Source: Ziziphus jujuba
Taxonomy: Eukaryota > Streptophyta > Magnoliopsida > Rosales > Rhamnaceae
Length of the DNA: 64,000 nt
Assembly: GCF_031755915.1 (NCBI RefSeq)
Contig: NC_083384.1
Location: 31,539,001-31,603,000 of the forward strand
Reading direction: 5' to 3'
Shown in pieces: positions 12,406 through 26,600 of this stretch. Made by a program: the position numbers and the translations under genes. The notes beneath the pieces were generated by a model. That model was given only the letters and a program-made list of their open reading frames with translations. It was not told where the DNA came from and made no database searches. The number at the start of each line of letters is the position of its first letter. The first letter of the stretch is position 1.

Positions 12406-14853
12406 AAATAAATAACCAAATAAATTGGTTGCAATAATCAATTTCATTTGATGATTCATGCTCGTTTATATATACATACATAGATATATAATTATGTTTT
12501 CAAGTTCAAAATATATATGAATAAAATATGCATCATAATTTAAATGTTGAATCTCAAACAACATAGTTATTTGATATGTTAATATATTATTTAATATTAA
12601 ACTGTTATATATATATATATAGAAAAATTTTACTGGATCGCATCCAAAATCAATATTTTTTTTAATGAAAATGTTTATATATTTGCAATTAACAGGGCTC
12701 TCCACGAGAAAGAAAAACGGCCCAAAGGGGGTTTGACACGTACCCAGTTCTTCCTGATTGCCTTCATATGCAGCTTTGCTTACTATGTCTTCCCTGGCTA
12801 TCTCTGTCAAATGCTAACCTCTCTCTCTTGGATATGCTGGATCTTTCCCAAATCTGTCCTGGCCCAACAACTAGGGTCGGGTCTGTATGGGCTTGGGATT
12901 GGTGCTTTAGGGCTTGACTGGTCCACCATCTCTTCCTACCTTGGAAGCCCACTTGCAAGCCCATGGTTTGCCACAGCCAACGTTGCTGCGGGATTTTTTA
13001 TCGTCATGTATATTTTAACACCCTTGTTTTATTGGTTCAACGTCTACAAAGCCAGAACCTTCCCAATATATTCCGACGAACTTTTCAAATCCAACGGCCA
13101 AGAATACAATATCACTGCCATCATTGATTCCAATTTCCATCTGGACATTTCTGCCTATGAGAAAGAAGGACCACTTTACCTCAGCGTTTTCTTTGCACTG
13201 ACTTATGGTGTTGGCTTTGCAGCACTCACTGCCACAATTGTACATGTTGCACTCTTCCATGGAAGGTATATATATATATATATATATAGCAACCAAAATA
13301 TGTCCCCCCAAAAAATATGTTGTTGACCTAAAGAAGATGCATTAACCAGCTAATTGTAGCTCTAATGTTGATTTTGGTGAAAAAATGCAGAGAAATATGG
13401 GATCAAAGCAGATTGAGTTTTCAAGAGAAAACAATGGATATACACACAAGACTAATGAGGAGGTACAAACAGGTACCGGAATGGTGGTTTATAGTAATTC
13501 TTATAGCCAACATTGCAGCAACTATCTTTGCTTGCCAGTATTACAATGATCAGCTTCAATTGCCTTGGTGGGGTGTTTTATTGGCTTGTGGAATTGCCAT
13601 TTTCTTCACTCTTCCCATTGGAATCATCACCGCCATTACAAACCAGGTGAGCTCCTTCTCTCTGTGCCTTCAGTATTGTTTCAAGCTTAATTTCTGTGAT
13701 GCTGCATAATTGATGACTATACCTATTCCATTATAATTGATGAATCACAGACACCAGGGCTAAACATAATCACAGAGTATATAATAGGGTATATATACCC
13801 AGGATATCCAGTTGCCAACATGTGCTTCAAAGTGTATGGTTATATTAGCATGAACCAAGCCGTTACTTTCTTGCAAGACTTCAAGCTTGGTCACTACATG
13901 AAAATCCCTCCCAGGACAATGTTCATGGCACAGGTCGGTTTTCATTCCAGTATGTATTTCCTCTGGTTAACCATTCTAATAAGGGAAAATTACAAAACAA
14001 CCCTTTCGAAACTTTCACCTGTGCATCAAAGCCCTCTACAATTTTTTTTTTTTTTTTCTGGATTAAAAGGGATAAAAATTGAAAGATGACACAACTTGTG
14101 TATTTTGGATCTCTTTTTCTTTTATCAACTTCAAAAACATTAATTAAAAAAGTTTACAAATGGGGCAAAACAACAAATTAATTAATTGAACAAAAGCTTA
14201 CTTTGAGGTTAATTAATTTTTTTTTATTTTATTTTGGTTAAACTTAGATTGTGGGAACCTTCATAGCTGCGATTGTGTACTTGGGAACCGCATGGTGGCT
14301 GATAGAAACCATCCCAGACATATGTGAAGATTTATCATCAGTATGGACATGTCCAGGTGATACAGTATTCTATGATGCATCAGTAATATGGGGTTTAATT
14401 GGACCTCGAAGAATCTTCGGAGACTTGGGGACATATGAAGCCATCAACTGGTTCTTCCTAGGAGGAGCAATTGCTCCAGTGCTAGTATGGTTAGCAGCCA
14501 AGGCATTCCCAGAGCAAGAGTGGATTAGGCTCATCAACATGCCGGTTTTGATAGGAGCCACTGGAATGATGCCCCCTGCCACCGCTGTAAACTACACGAC
14601 TTGGATCATTGTTGGATTTCTGTCTGGATTTGTGGCTTATAGATATAGGCCAGATTGGTGGAGGAGACATAATTATTTACTATCTGGTGCTCTTGATGCT
14701 GGACTTGCTTTCATGGGGGTGTTATTGTATTTTGCATTGGGTTTGGAAGATGTTAGTCTTAATTGGTGGGGTAATAACCTTGATGGATGTCCTTTGGCTT
14801 CTTGTCCCACTGCCAAAGGTGTTGTCATTGAAGGTTGCCCTGTTTACAATTGA
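10403..14853 (+). CDS. Oligopeptide transporter (OPT family, peptide clade), array copy A
   Basis: Seven exons: 10403-10439, 10591-11138, 11267-11364, 12696-13265, 13391-13646, 13751-13933 and 14248-14853. They total 2298 nt, a 765-aa protein. The start is the ATG at 10403 in a short 37-nt first exon that matches the first exons of copies B and C. Family signatures are present: the NPG motif ([10 protein letters not shown], exon 2), the KIPPR motif (KIPPRTMF, exon 6), and the conserved end [12 protein letters not shown]. Many hydrophobic segments fit the multi-span OPT fold. OPT proteins are proton-coupled plasma-membrane carriers of tetra/pentapeptides, glutathione or metal chelates; the substrate here is unknown. 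The cytosolic N-terminus is longer and more diverged than in B and C, so this is the outgroup of the array. Intron 3 is 1.3 kb. Confidence 0.95.
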
Positions 14854-16009
14854 CACATATGGATTTGTCTATATTTACCAAAATATTTTTTATCAAATTT
14901 TTTTATTAAAATAATTTATATTAAAAATATTATTAATTAATATATTTATATAATTTATAATAAAAAAAAACTGATAAATAAATTAAAAAAATAAATCAAT
15001 TAGATTTTATCATATTATTTGATTAATACATTTGGTGAATATTCTGATAACTTTAACATTTATCAATCCGTAAAAATTGGTGGACATCAAGATTATGTTA
15101 ACTGGAATTTGGGTATGATGTCAAGGAAATTAATGTATGACTTGCAATTTATAGGAAATTATTCGGTTTGAATTTTATTTTATTCAGCACTGGTATGCAA
15201 TTCAAGCAAATTTTTATGAACTGTTCCTTTCAGCATCTAGTAGATAATCTGAGTCTGCTAATTCTGCTCCATATCTTGTGTAATTGGAGCTCTTTTAGCT
15301 CTGTATATGGGGTCCTTGGGCCTGAGCTTCTTCCTTCTGATTTTGCTGACATTGTAAATCTTGAGACAGGCTGTGTGGCCAGCTCTTTGATTTTTTCATA
15401 AGCTGTTCCTTACCTTTTCGGCTTATAAAGCTCATTCATGAGGAAACATATATATATATTATTTGATGTTATCGTTTTGGCCATGAGTGAAAAAGTTTAA
15501 ACCCCGTGTCAGATTTTTGGTAAATCATGATATTATATTTCTTTTCTTCTTCTTTTTATTATTATTATTTTTTTGTTTGTAATGTTAAAGTATTATGTCA
15601 TACAAAATATCTCTTTTTTTTAATATAAAAAATATAATTTATAAAGAATCATAAGTTATAATATCGTTGGTGGACAATAATTGGTGCAAAACAAATAAAC
15701 AAGCACAGGATCTGTGGCAAAGAAAGAATAGTTCAAATATATTTAAAAAAAAAAAACAAAAGAAAGAATAATTCTAATCAAAATTAAATAATTTGGTTAA
15801 CAAATTTTTTGTTTTGGTCATAAAGTTTTATGTTACCTGTATTTTTTAAGCAAAAGGGACCATTGGAATGGCTTTTTATCATATCCAATCTTCCGGTTTG
15901 ATTTCATTGTTAAAAAATCAAAACAACCAAAAAATAAAAACTAAAAAGTAATTTTCTTTTTTCTTTAGTACGTATTCTTAATGAGAACCTAATATAATTG
16001 TCCTAGCTA
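14854..16009. other. Spacer between OPT genes A and B
   Basis: No gene is supported. A moderately balanced patch at about 15170-15420 contains a 77-codon open frame with no family resemblance. The rest is AT-rich and probably includes the 3' UTR of copy A. Confidence 0.5.
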
Positions 16010-16398
16010 GTCAATTACATTTTAGTTGATTGTACAAATTTAAAATAGAAAGGGATAATATTGCAACAAAAATAAAATAGAGAAGGATTCTTCTATAATT
16101 TCCAAAAATATAGTGTTATTTTTTATTTTTTGATTTTTTCAATACAAAGTAGAATTATCATCTATATGTAAAATTATATTCATATTGAAAGCGACCACCG
16201 TATACACTACAAAAATCCCAAGCACAAAAAGTATATGCAAAATTATAATCATATCATATTTAAAGCGACCACCGTATACACTACAAAAATCCCACGCACA
16301 AAAAGTTGTAGTGGTGGAGAGAATTTTTACCCAAAAAAAACAAAGAAAGAAAAAAAGTAGGGGGGAGAGAGAGAGAGAGAGAGAGATAGAGCGATACC
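16010..16398 (+). promoter_or_regulatory. Upstream region and 5' UTR of OPT gene B
   Basis: This segment is clearly homologous to 23211-23573 upstream of OPT gene C: shared blocks include GTCAATTACATTT, AGTTGATTGTACAAATT and TTTCCAAAAATATAG. The promoter was therefore duplicated together with the gene. It ends in a (GA)n leader directly before the ATG at 16399. No individual transcription-factor site can be named with confidence. Confidence 0.65.
16163..16305. repeat. Imperfect tandem duplication (about 70 bp x 2) upstream of OPT B
   Basis: Units at about 16163-16231 and 16232-16305 share AAGCGACCACCGTATACAC and CTACAAAAATCCCA with few differences. Copy C has only one diverged version of this unit, so the second is a local gain in the B promoter or leader. 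Confidence 0.92.
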
Positions 16399-19300
16399 AT
16401 GGAAGAAGAACCTAACCACCAAATCAGAATCCCTCTCTGTAAGCTTCTTATTCCCTATATTAATTAGTTGGATTTTCTTTCTTTATGTATATATATATAT
16501 ATGTGTGTATGTTTACATGAATCTCCATTTTGGTTTCTGTGTTTTACTTTTTGGTTTTATGGGTTCAGTATCTAAGGATAAGAAAGATGAAGACTACTTT
16601 ACCAAGCAGTCAACTTCATCACCACCATCAAAATCCGACTCGGAAGATCAGTCTCCGGTGGAACAAGTGGCTCTTACTGTTCCCACCACAGACGATCCCT
16701 CCCTCCCAGTCTTAACCTTTCGAATGTGGGTCCTTGGAATTTTATCGTGCACCCTCCTCTCCTTCCTCAACCAGTTCTTCTGGTACCGAACTGAGCCACT
16801 CTTAATCACGGCCATCTCGGCCCAGATAGCGGTGGTTCCACTGGGCCAGCTCATGGCTTCCAAACTTACAGACCGAATGTTTTTCAAAGGGACAAGGTTG
16901 GAATTTACGATGAATCCTGGTCCTTTCAATGTAAAAGAGCATGTCCTCATCACCATCTTTGCAAACTCCGGAGCTGGCATGGTCTATGCCATTCATATTG
17001 TGACGGTGGTTAAGGTTTTTTACAAGAAAAACATTGGTCTTTTGGTCTCCTTTATTGTTATTATAACAACCCAGGTTAGTTAATTCGGTAATTTATTTGC
17101 TTTTCTTTTGGTTCTTTTCGTTTGAAAGAACAATATATAATTTAAATTTTTATTTCGATGGGTTTGGACTTAAATTAATGGTTAATTTTTTAGGTGATTG
17201 GTTTTGGGTGGGCTGGGATTTTCAGGAGGTTCTTGGTGGAACCAGCGGCAATGTGGTGGCCGTCTAATTTGGTTCAGGTTTCACTGTTCAGGTATTTATA
17301 TATATACGATTTCAAGTTTTTAGCAAGTGATTCAGAGTGAGTGGAGGAGCTACTAAAATTTAGTTTTGGACCATTAAAAAAAAAAAAAAACATTGACAAT
17401 GCACACTCGTGGTGTTTTGACTGGTTGGTAACTTGATTGTTATAAATGGTTTTAGCTTCAAAAATTTAAAAAAAAAAAAAATGGTGCTGCCATTTATTGA
17501 AAAAAACAAAAATGGTCCTATAGAAGATAAGATATAGGGAAGAGGAACGGACCAGAATCTTAGGTCTCCTTTCAGTCTGTTAAAAGAAAAATTCGAAACA
17601 AGTGGGAATTCAGAATTAGAAATTTAAAAAGTTTTTAGTTCAAACTAAATAACTCTATTTTCAAAAAATAAAAAATAAAAAATATATATATATATATATA
17701 TATAGATATATAAATCCAAAAAAAAATTCGCTCTACATGTAAAAAGGAAATATTACAGAAAAATATAAATAAAATAAAAATTCATTTTTAATAAATTTAA
17801 AATTTTAAAATAAATAATAATTCAACTCAATCTACTCCTACCAATAAAAAACGAACACATTAATACATTATTTAAAATTCCAGCACTCCTTCCCGTGACC
17901 TTAACTCACTTCGTTTCCAAACAACCTACTCTTGTCCAGTTTATTTATTTATTTTTATTTTTTCTTAGCAACAATTTTCTTTTTATACTTTGATCTTAAA
18001 CTCACCATCCTTTTGTTATGGGTACGAGCAGCGTACCAAAGCCAACTTCACTTGATAACTTAGTCCACTTAGTCCAGATCTGATATTTACTTGAGAGATG
18101 ATTTTTACAGTTCCATTTAAATTTTACATAGTTTTATATGTTTTAATTATTTAAAATATATTTTTTCTTTTGCTTTTTTAAATTTTATATATATGTAATC
18201 TTTTTTTTTTGTTTCTGCGGCAACCATTAAAATAAATTGATGGCATGATGCAATAGGGTCTGCCGTACCTTCGACTTTCCCATTATGTTGGTTTTTACTT
18301 TGAAAAAGAAAAATTAAACGTTGCTTCTATATATATATATATATATAAAAATCAATAGTTGATGTTTTCTAATTGGTATATATATTCGGTATATGTCCTT
18401 TAGAATCCAAATCCAACTTTCTGATACTGTTGATATCCCTTTTAGATGGTGAGCGATCTTTCAAGTAGGGGTGCAGTTGTAGCCGTTTTGGCCAAGTCCA
18501 TGCTTCTGCCCCTTCCCTGCCCCGCAGCAAATGCTGCAAAAACTACCCAAAAAAAAAGATCTTTCAAGTAAAAAAATGAATTAATTAATTAAAAGTAAAA
18601 GAATATAAAATTTATTTTATCAAAAACCAAAAAGAAAAAGACAAAGTGGCAGCAGTGCGGTAGGTCTACTGTACTTCCCTGGCCCCTGGGTAGCCATACA
18701 CAGTGGGTCACTGGCGGTCGCTGAACTTAATGATTGAAGTTTTAAAGGAGGATGAAAATATTTTAATATATTTTGATGTTTCAACTAAAACTTTTCTTTT
18801 TATTTTTTAAATGACAATTTTTGTTGGGCCCTGTCTCATTAATGACAATTTTTGTTGGGCCCTGTCTCATAAATGTGAAAAATTTTGTTTTGCGTGTGTG
18901 TGTTTCTTTTTTTGCTAGAAGTTTTTTTTTTTTTTTTTTTTTACTCTGTCAAATGATGTCCTCTTTTCTCCTAGAATTACATAGCTTGAATACATAATGC
19001 GATGTTCTTTTCATTGAACTTCTTCCATTGTTTATTTTCTTTATTTTATCTGCTAAGGTAGAGATAAAAAATAAGTTTTGGACCATTAACATAGAAACAC
19101 CGACAAACACACTCTCTTAGTGAGTGAAGGAGTTTTAAAAATTAATTTTGGACCATTAAAATATAAAAAATATTATTTGTTATCATTGATAATTATTATT
19201 AAAAAAATTATTTTAAAAATTTTAAAAGAAAAAAAAATATTCTAATTAAAAATTTATTTATAAAATAATAATTATCATCAACAATAATAAATAACCAAAT

Positions 19301-22300
19301 CCTCAAAAAAAAAAGAAAAACACTTAGAAAACATAAGTAAACACACTTTTGTTTTGACTGGTAGGTATACTTTGTGGTTGTATTTAAAAATGAGTGCTGA
19401 AATACAGCTTTTAAAATATATATATATATATATATATATACTGAAATAGGGCATGAGATTGATTTTATTTTAAATCCACCCAATCATGTGTGTGACATAG
19501 AGCACGTTCTTTATAAAACTTGAGTGGATATTTAACATTCAAAGCCTGGCTTAGTTAACAAGCCATTTAAATTTTAAATCTATAAATAAGAGATTATAGA
19601 TTTAAGAGAATATGTGTTCGAGATTATAGAACCACATATGAATTATAATTTGGTACGTAGAAACTGTTGCCTGCCAAAACGTGAACAATGAGATCGAACG
19701 TGCTGTCAAAAATGCCAATAAATTAATTGATTTTATTTTATTATTATTATTTTTTTATTGGTGAGCATGCCAACAGCTGGGCCAAGGCAGTAAGGCAGTA
19801 TGTGGGAATGGCATTTGCCAACGCAACTTCCCTCAAGGGGCATATTATTTGATTTGATTTTTTTTTTTTTGGGGAATAAAATTAATTGATTTTATTATTC
19901 ATACAGCATCTCGTCTATCTTATATTTTCTTTTTAAATGCCGTAAAAATATTATGACCCACTTTGCTACTTGCATATTATTATATTAACCAATGTTAATA
20001 TTTGTGTATTGTCAAAGAAAAAAAACGAAAAGTTAATGTTAATGTTAATGTTTTTCTCGAAACCCAATGTTTTTGTTCGCATTGTTCTTAATGGTGAAGC
20101 TCGATAAAAAACTCTTTTACTTAATATAAATAACAGTAAAGATAAATGATGTAGTACAATAAGCCACTAATAATTAGATATTTAATAATTATTTTATAAC
20201 GCTACATATTTTATTTTAATATTGCACATGATTATAAAATCATAAGGTTTATGTTCAAAGTTATTATTGACCATTGTAAAGGTGACCACACTTGCTGTAA
20301 CCGTAGGCTTCAACTGTAACAAAGCTTAAGATGCATTCAAAATGCACAAAAGCCAATACAAAACATCTCAAACTTCGCCAAATTTCATTTTGTTTTCAAA
20401 AGGAACGAAGTTTTGGCTCCTCCACTCACCAAACCCATACTATGATGTAAGTTCCATAAAATAAAATAAACAAAAATATATATATATATATATATATAAT
20501 TTTTCAGTATTTAATTTCAGAAGAAATTTACATGAGAGAAATAATTTAATTTTCCATTAACAGGGCTCTTCATGAGAAGGAAAAAAGGCCCAAAGGGGGA
20601 TTGACACGCACCCAGTTCTTTCTGATTGCTTTCATCTGCAGCTTTGCCTATTATGTATTCCCTGGCTATCTCTTCCAAATGCTAACCTCCCTCTCTTGGA
20701 TATGCTGGATTTTCCCCAAATCCATACTGGCCCAACAACTCGGGTCGGGTTTACATGGGCTTGGAATTGGTAGTATTGGGCTCGACTGGTCCACCATCTC
20801 TTCCTACTATGGAAGCCCACTTGTGAGTCCATGGTTTGCGACTGCCAACGTTGCCGCTGGATATTTCATTTTCATGTTTGTTGTAACACCCATATTTTAT
20901 TGGTTGAACATCTACAAAGCCAAAAGTTTCCCGATATTTTCCCGCGATCTGTTCAAATCAAACGGCCAGAAGTATAACATTCAGGCCATCGTTGATTCCA
21001 ATTTCCACATTGACATGGTTGCCTACGAGAAAGAAGGGCCACTTTATCTCAGCGTATTCTATGTAATTACTAATGGTGTTGGATTTGCTTCTCTTGCTGC
21101 CCTAATTGTACATGTTGCTCTCTTCCATGGAAGGTACTATCTTATAACTTTATTATCAACTACCAAGATTTGACACCAAAAAAAATATATATATATATAT
21201 ATATATTTATTTATTTATATAAATTTTTTATGAGAGATCCTCGTTCAGTTAAATCGGATATCTTTATGTGGTAAATGTTTATTTGTTGGATACATTAACA
21301 ATTCTTATTTATAATAGAGACTTACCACTTAAATATGCCTCATTAATATAGTAGAGATTAGCTATATGTATATTATCATATAGGGATGACCCAGAAGATG
21401 TTTTTGGTGCAAATTAAAAACAGAGAAATACGGGAGCAAAGCAGATCAAGTTTTCAGGAGAAAACAATGGACATACACACAAAACTAATGAGAAGGTACA
21501 AACAAGTGCCTGAGTGGTGGTTTTTGGTCATTCTTGTGTCTAGCATTGCAGCAACCATATTTGCTTGTCAGAAATTCAATGATCAGCTTCAGTTGCCTTG
21601 GTGGGGTCTTCTATTAGCCTGTGCCGTTGGCTTTTTCTTCACACTTCCAATGGGAATCATCACTGCCATTACAAATCAAGTAAAGGAGTTTCTTGTCATT
21701 TTCTCGTTCAATATTTTACAAAATCATGTTATTATATGTATATTCACTTTCGCTAAACTAGACCTTGATTCTGTTTCATCATTTTGTGTTGCATTAATGG
21801 ACAGTCACCAGGCTTAACCTTCGTAACCCAGTACATTATAGGGTATATATACCCAGGATATCCTGTCGCCAATATGATGTTCAAGGTTTATGGATCTATT
21901 AGCACATTACAGGCCATCACTTTCCTGCAAGACTTAAAGCTTGGTCACTATATGAAAATCCCTCCCAGAACCATGTTCATGGCACAGGTATATTGATCTC
22001 AATTCCCATTAGAATATTCCTCTACATTTATATATATACATATATCATAGACATATTGTTCGGCAAATTAAGCTGAATTTGATGAGTTTATAATTAATTA
22101 ATTAATTAATTTGTTTATTATTGAAATAGATTGTAGGAACATTCATAGCTACCATTGTCTACTTGGGAACTGCATGGTGGCTGATGGAAACCATTCCTGA
22201 CTTATGTGAGGATCCATCATCCATATGGACATGTCCCACTGACAGTGTGTTTTATAATGGATCAGTCATATGGGGTTTGATAGGTCCTCGAAGGATCTTT

Positions 22301-22735
22301 GGGGACTTGGGGACTTATTCTGCCATCAATTGGTTCTTCTTAGGAGGTGCTATAGCTACAGTTCTTGTATGGGTAGCCTGCAAGGCATTTCCAAGACAAG
22401 ATTGGATTAGACTTGTCAACATGCCGCTGCTGCTCGCAGCCACAACACCAATGCCTCCGGCCACTGCGGTTAACGTGTCCACTTGGATCATTGTGGGATT
22501 CCTGTCAGGATTTGTGGTTTATAGGTATAAGCCGGAGTTGTGGCGGCGGCATAATTATGTACTTTCTGGTGCTCTTGATGCTGGCCTTGCCTTCATGGCG
22601 GTGCTATTGTATTTTGGTTTGGGCTTAGAAGGTGTTGGTCTCAAATGGTGGGGAAATGAGCTTGATGGGTGTCCCTTGGCTTCCTGTCCCACTGCCAAAG
22701 GGGTTGCAGTTGAACGTTGCCCTGTTCATCACTGA
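16399..22735 (+). CDS. Oligopeptide transporter (OPT family, peptide clade), array copy B
   Basis: Seven exons: 16399-16438, 16569-17074, 17194-17291, 20564-21133, 21424-21679, 21805-21987 and 22130-22735. They total 2259 nt, a 752-aa protein. All splice phases match copies A and C. The NPG motif (exon 2) and KIPPR motif (end of exon 6) are intact, as is the C-terminal [12 protein letters not shown]. Start: [13 protein letters not shown], shared with copy C. Intron 3 is expanded to 3.27 kb and carries a 31-bp tandem duplication. Close similarity to C in exons, introns and promoter shows recent tandem duplication. Predicted as a proton-coupled oligopeptide or related carrier in the plasma membrane; the substrate is not determinable. 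Confidence 0.95.
18810..18871. repeat. 31-bp tandem duplication in OPT B intron 3
   Basis: The unit containing TTTTTGTTGGGCCCTGTCTC occurs twice head to tail, at 18810-18840 and 18841-18871, nearly perfectly. Confidence 0.93.
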
Positions 22736-23210
22736 AGATCTCTGTATTGGATCCCTTCTCCTCCTTTTTCAGTTGCTTGCGGGAATTGTCCAAAAATTGG
22801 TGATGAATCAAATTGATATTAACCAATTTTTGTGGAAACTCAACAAAAAAAATGTATGTCTTACAAATGGAAAAACATCGATGACAAAAATTTTATACTT
22901 GTAAGAGTAGTCCTCATGTTATAGTTTGTTTTTTTGTTTTTAGTTTCTTTTATTTTATTTATTTATTTATTTATGTTTACTAATAGTTCTAATCCAAATT
23001 AAATTAATTTGGTCAATAATTATTTTTTCCTTTGGGTCATCTAGTTTTGTGTTATCATTATTTTTTAACCAAAAGCGACAAATGGAATGGGTTTTGTCAT
23101 ATCCATTCTTCAATTGGATTTCATTTGTTAAAATCAAAACAACCAAAAAAAAAATAAAAATAAAAAAACCAAAAAGTGATAATGCGAATCTGATATTATT
23201 ATCCTAGCTA
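22736..23210. other. OPT B 3' flank and spacer
   Basis: After the stop codon, about 22775-22925 is homologous to the 3' flank of the relic copy D (about 32325-32485): shared blocks include AATTTTTGTG, AAATGTATG and CTCATGTTATAG. No gene is present. Confidence 0.6.
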
Positions 23211-23573
23211 GTCAATTACATTTCAGTTGATTGTACAAATTCAAAATAAAAAGGGGTAGTACTGCAACAAAAATAAAATAAAGAAGGATTCTTCAATAAT
23301 TTCCAAAAATATAGTTTCCCCACCCGGGCCACCCCTACCCCACCCCCTTTATACGACAAATACAAAGAAATACCATCATCTATGTAAAATTTTGAATAAT
23401 TCGCCTCGAGTAATAGTGCGACGGTATAATCATATTGAAAGCGACTAGTGATCTCCATATATACACCACACAAACAAAAAATCCCACACAGAAAAAGTAG
23501 TAGTAGAGGAGACAGTTTTCACCAAAACATAAAAATAAAAATAAAAAAGGTAGAGGAGAGAGAAAGAGCTACC
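23211..23573 (+). promoter_or_regulatory. Upstream region and 5' UTR of OPT gene C
   Basis: Homologous to 16010-16398 upstream of copy B, with one unit of the repeat duplicated there. It includes a short C-rich patch near 23320-23350 not seen in B. Confidence 0.65.
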
Positions 23574-23659
23574 ATGGAAGAAGAGCCTAACCATCAAATC
23601 AGAATCCCTCTCTGTAAAGCTTCTTCTTCCCTATAATAATTAGTTGGATTTTCTTTCTT

Positions 23660-23694
<35 letters not shown>

Positions 23695-26600
23695 GTTTAC
23701 ATGAATCTCCATTTTGGTATATGTGTTTTATTTTTTGTTTTTCTGGGTTCAGTATCTAAGGATTGTAAGAAAGATGAAGACTATTGTACCTATCGGTCAT
23801 CAACTTCATCACCACCATCAAAATCTGAATCAGTATCTCAGTCGCCGGTGGAACAAGTGGCTCTTACTGTACCCACCACAGACGATCCCTCCCTCCCAGT
23901 CTTAACCTTTCGAATGTGGGTCCTCGGAATCTTATCGTGCACCCTCCTCTCCTTCCTCAATCAGTTCTTCTGGTACCGAACTGAGCCACTCTTAATCACG
24001 GCCATCTCGGCCCAGATAGCAGTGGTTCCACTCGGCCAGCTCATGGCTTCCAAACTCACAGACCGAGTGTTTTTCCAAGGGACAAGATTGGAATTTACCA
24101 TGAATCCCGGTCCTTTCAATGTAAAAGAACACGTTCTGATCACCATCTTTGCAAACTCCGGAGCTGGCATGGTCTACGCTATTCATCTTGTGACCGTGGT
24201 TAAGGTTTTCTACAAGAACAACATCGGTTTTTTCGTGTCCTTGGTTGTTATCGTAACAACCCAGGTTAGGTTTGCTTCTTTTAAATTGTTTCAACTTAAA
24301 AATATATGTATAATATTTTTTTTATTTGTTTTGGTTGATGGGTTTGGATTGATTAAATGGTTAAATTTTTAGGTGATGGGTTTTGGATGGGCTGGTTTTT
24401 TCAGGAGGTTCTTGGTGGAACCAGCGGCAATGTGGTGGCCATCTAATTTGGTTCAGGTTTCATTGTTCAGGTATATTTATGTTATATATATATACACACG
24501 ATTTATATTTTATATATATATATATATATTTATAATTTCAACTTTTTAGCAAGTGATTCAGAGTGAGTGAAGTGAGTTTCTAAGAATTAGGTTTGGACCG
24601 TTGAAAACCTGACAAACAGTATTTGGCTGGTTGGTATAAATGTTTTCGGCTTCACAAATTTAAACCTGATAAATGTTACTGCTAAAAAAGATAAGATTTA
24701 GTGGAAGAAGAAGAGTACTTTTGAGGTTGCATTTAAAAATGAGTCCTGAAATACAGACCAGAATCTGTCCCAATAAAAAATAAAAACGTAATTTAAAATT
24801 CCAGCACTCGAACAGCAAATTTCGGATACTAGTTCAACTCTTTTTCTCTCGCAAATGGATGAAATCCACGTATGCGGATCCTATATGGATTCCATAGATT
24901 TGTGAGAGACAAGAGTTCTACCCCAAGAAGTAAGGTAGATATTTTATTGTCCAAGTCATATATACAGCAAGGTTCTTGACTCTTCTCAATTTTTGTACGG
25001 ATCCAATGCTTTTTTTTCTTCTATTGTTCTCTCTCTTTTTAATTTTTTTTATTTATTTTTTGAGTAAATTTTATACATTGTTCTCTTAGACAGTCATTAA
25101 AACTTCTTCCATTTTTTTTTTTTAATCTGCTAAGATATTTTTTTTTTTTAAACGTGACTGAAAAAATATAATTACCACTGCTTTAGATTTCTAACCTACC
25201 ATCTTTCATCTATGATGTAGTATCTTGAACATCCTCGTTGGGTCATGCATTTAATCAGTTTTTGAGTTCCATAAGAGCTGGTTAATTCCATCTTTTTTGA
25301 ATACCTTCGATAACATGGTGGAGGAAGAGGTAGACATCAATTTCTCGCTAAAATACTGTTTTGTATATTTGTAATGTTGGAGGCATTTTAAGTCTTTAAT
25401 ATTAGAAAAAAAAAAAATCCTTCAAATAAAATATCTCTGACTTAGCGAAAAGAAGGAAAAAGAAGTAGCAATTAATCAGTTCTAGGGAGAAAATAGGGGC
25501 ATAGGAAAAAAAGTCAAATGAAAAAAAAATCTTTGTTTAGAAGAATCAAAGCTTGTTGCTTGTAGTGGATGGCATGGACAAAGTGGCGCTGTCTGGAAAA
25601 TGAGAGAGATAGGTAGCAGATAGAATAACTGGAATTTTCTAAGAGGTGTCCATTTCCCCCTTTTTATTTTTATTTTTTTAAAGTAATAAGTGTCCAATTT
25701 TTATTGGTTGTGGACAGAGTAAAGGGAAAGAAAATCCCAATCCCTGAAAGCACGAGCCGTGACATCTAGCACTTTCAGACCTTCTTATAAAAATTGAGTA
25801 GATATTTTCCACATTTAAAGCCAAAAACAGAAATAAATAAATAAATAAATAAATACATATCCCACATATGAATTATGATTTTATAGATGCTGTTGCTACC
25901 AAAACGCAATCAAATGGATCAAATGTTGCTGTCTTTATTGGTTAGACATAAAATCAAATAATGAAAACAAAAAATTAAATTAAATTAAATAAGAAGCAAA
26001 TGGCTGACAAAAAGGCCAATAAATTAGTTGATTTTATTATTCATGCAGCATCTCAACTGTCTTTCATCTTCTTTTTAAAACTTGCATATTATTATATTGA
26101 CCAGTTTTAATGTTTTTGTTTTTGTTTTTATTTTTTAGAAACTGTAATATTTTTGTTTGCATTATCCTTATTGGTAAAGCATGGGAAATCTAATGATCCT
26201 ACATATTTTATTTTTATATTATAAATGACTATAAAGTATAATTCATCCACTTTATGTTTAATATTAATATTGATCCTCATAAAGGTGACGACACTTTTCT
26301 AACGGTAGGCTTCACCTATAACAGAGCTTAAAATGCATTCAAATGCACAAAAGCCAATACAAACATCTCACAACTTCACCAAATTTCATTTTGTTTTCAA
26401 GAGGAACTAAGTTTTGGCTCCTACACTGACCAAATCCATATTAAGATGTAAGTTCCATAAAATAAAATAAACAAAAAATAAAAAAAAAAAACTATGAAAT
26501 TTTTCAGTATTTAATTTCAGAAGAAATTTAAATGAGAGAAGTAATTTAATTTGCAATCAACAGGGCTCTTCATGAGAAGGAAAAAAGGCGCAGAGGAGGG

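Noticed and set aside
15168..15401. 77-codon open frame between OPT A and B
   Set aside because: Locally less AT-rich, but with no recognisable motif, no splice context and no relation to the OPT copies.
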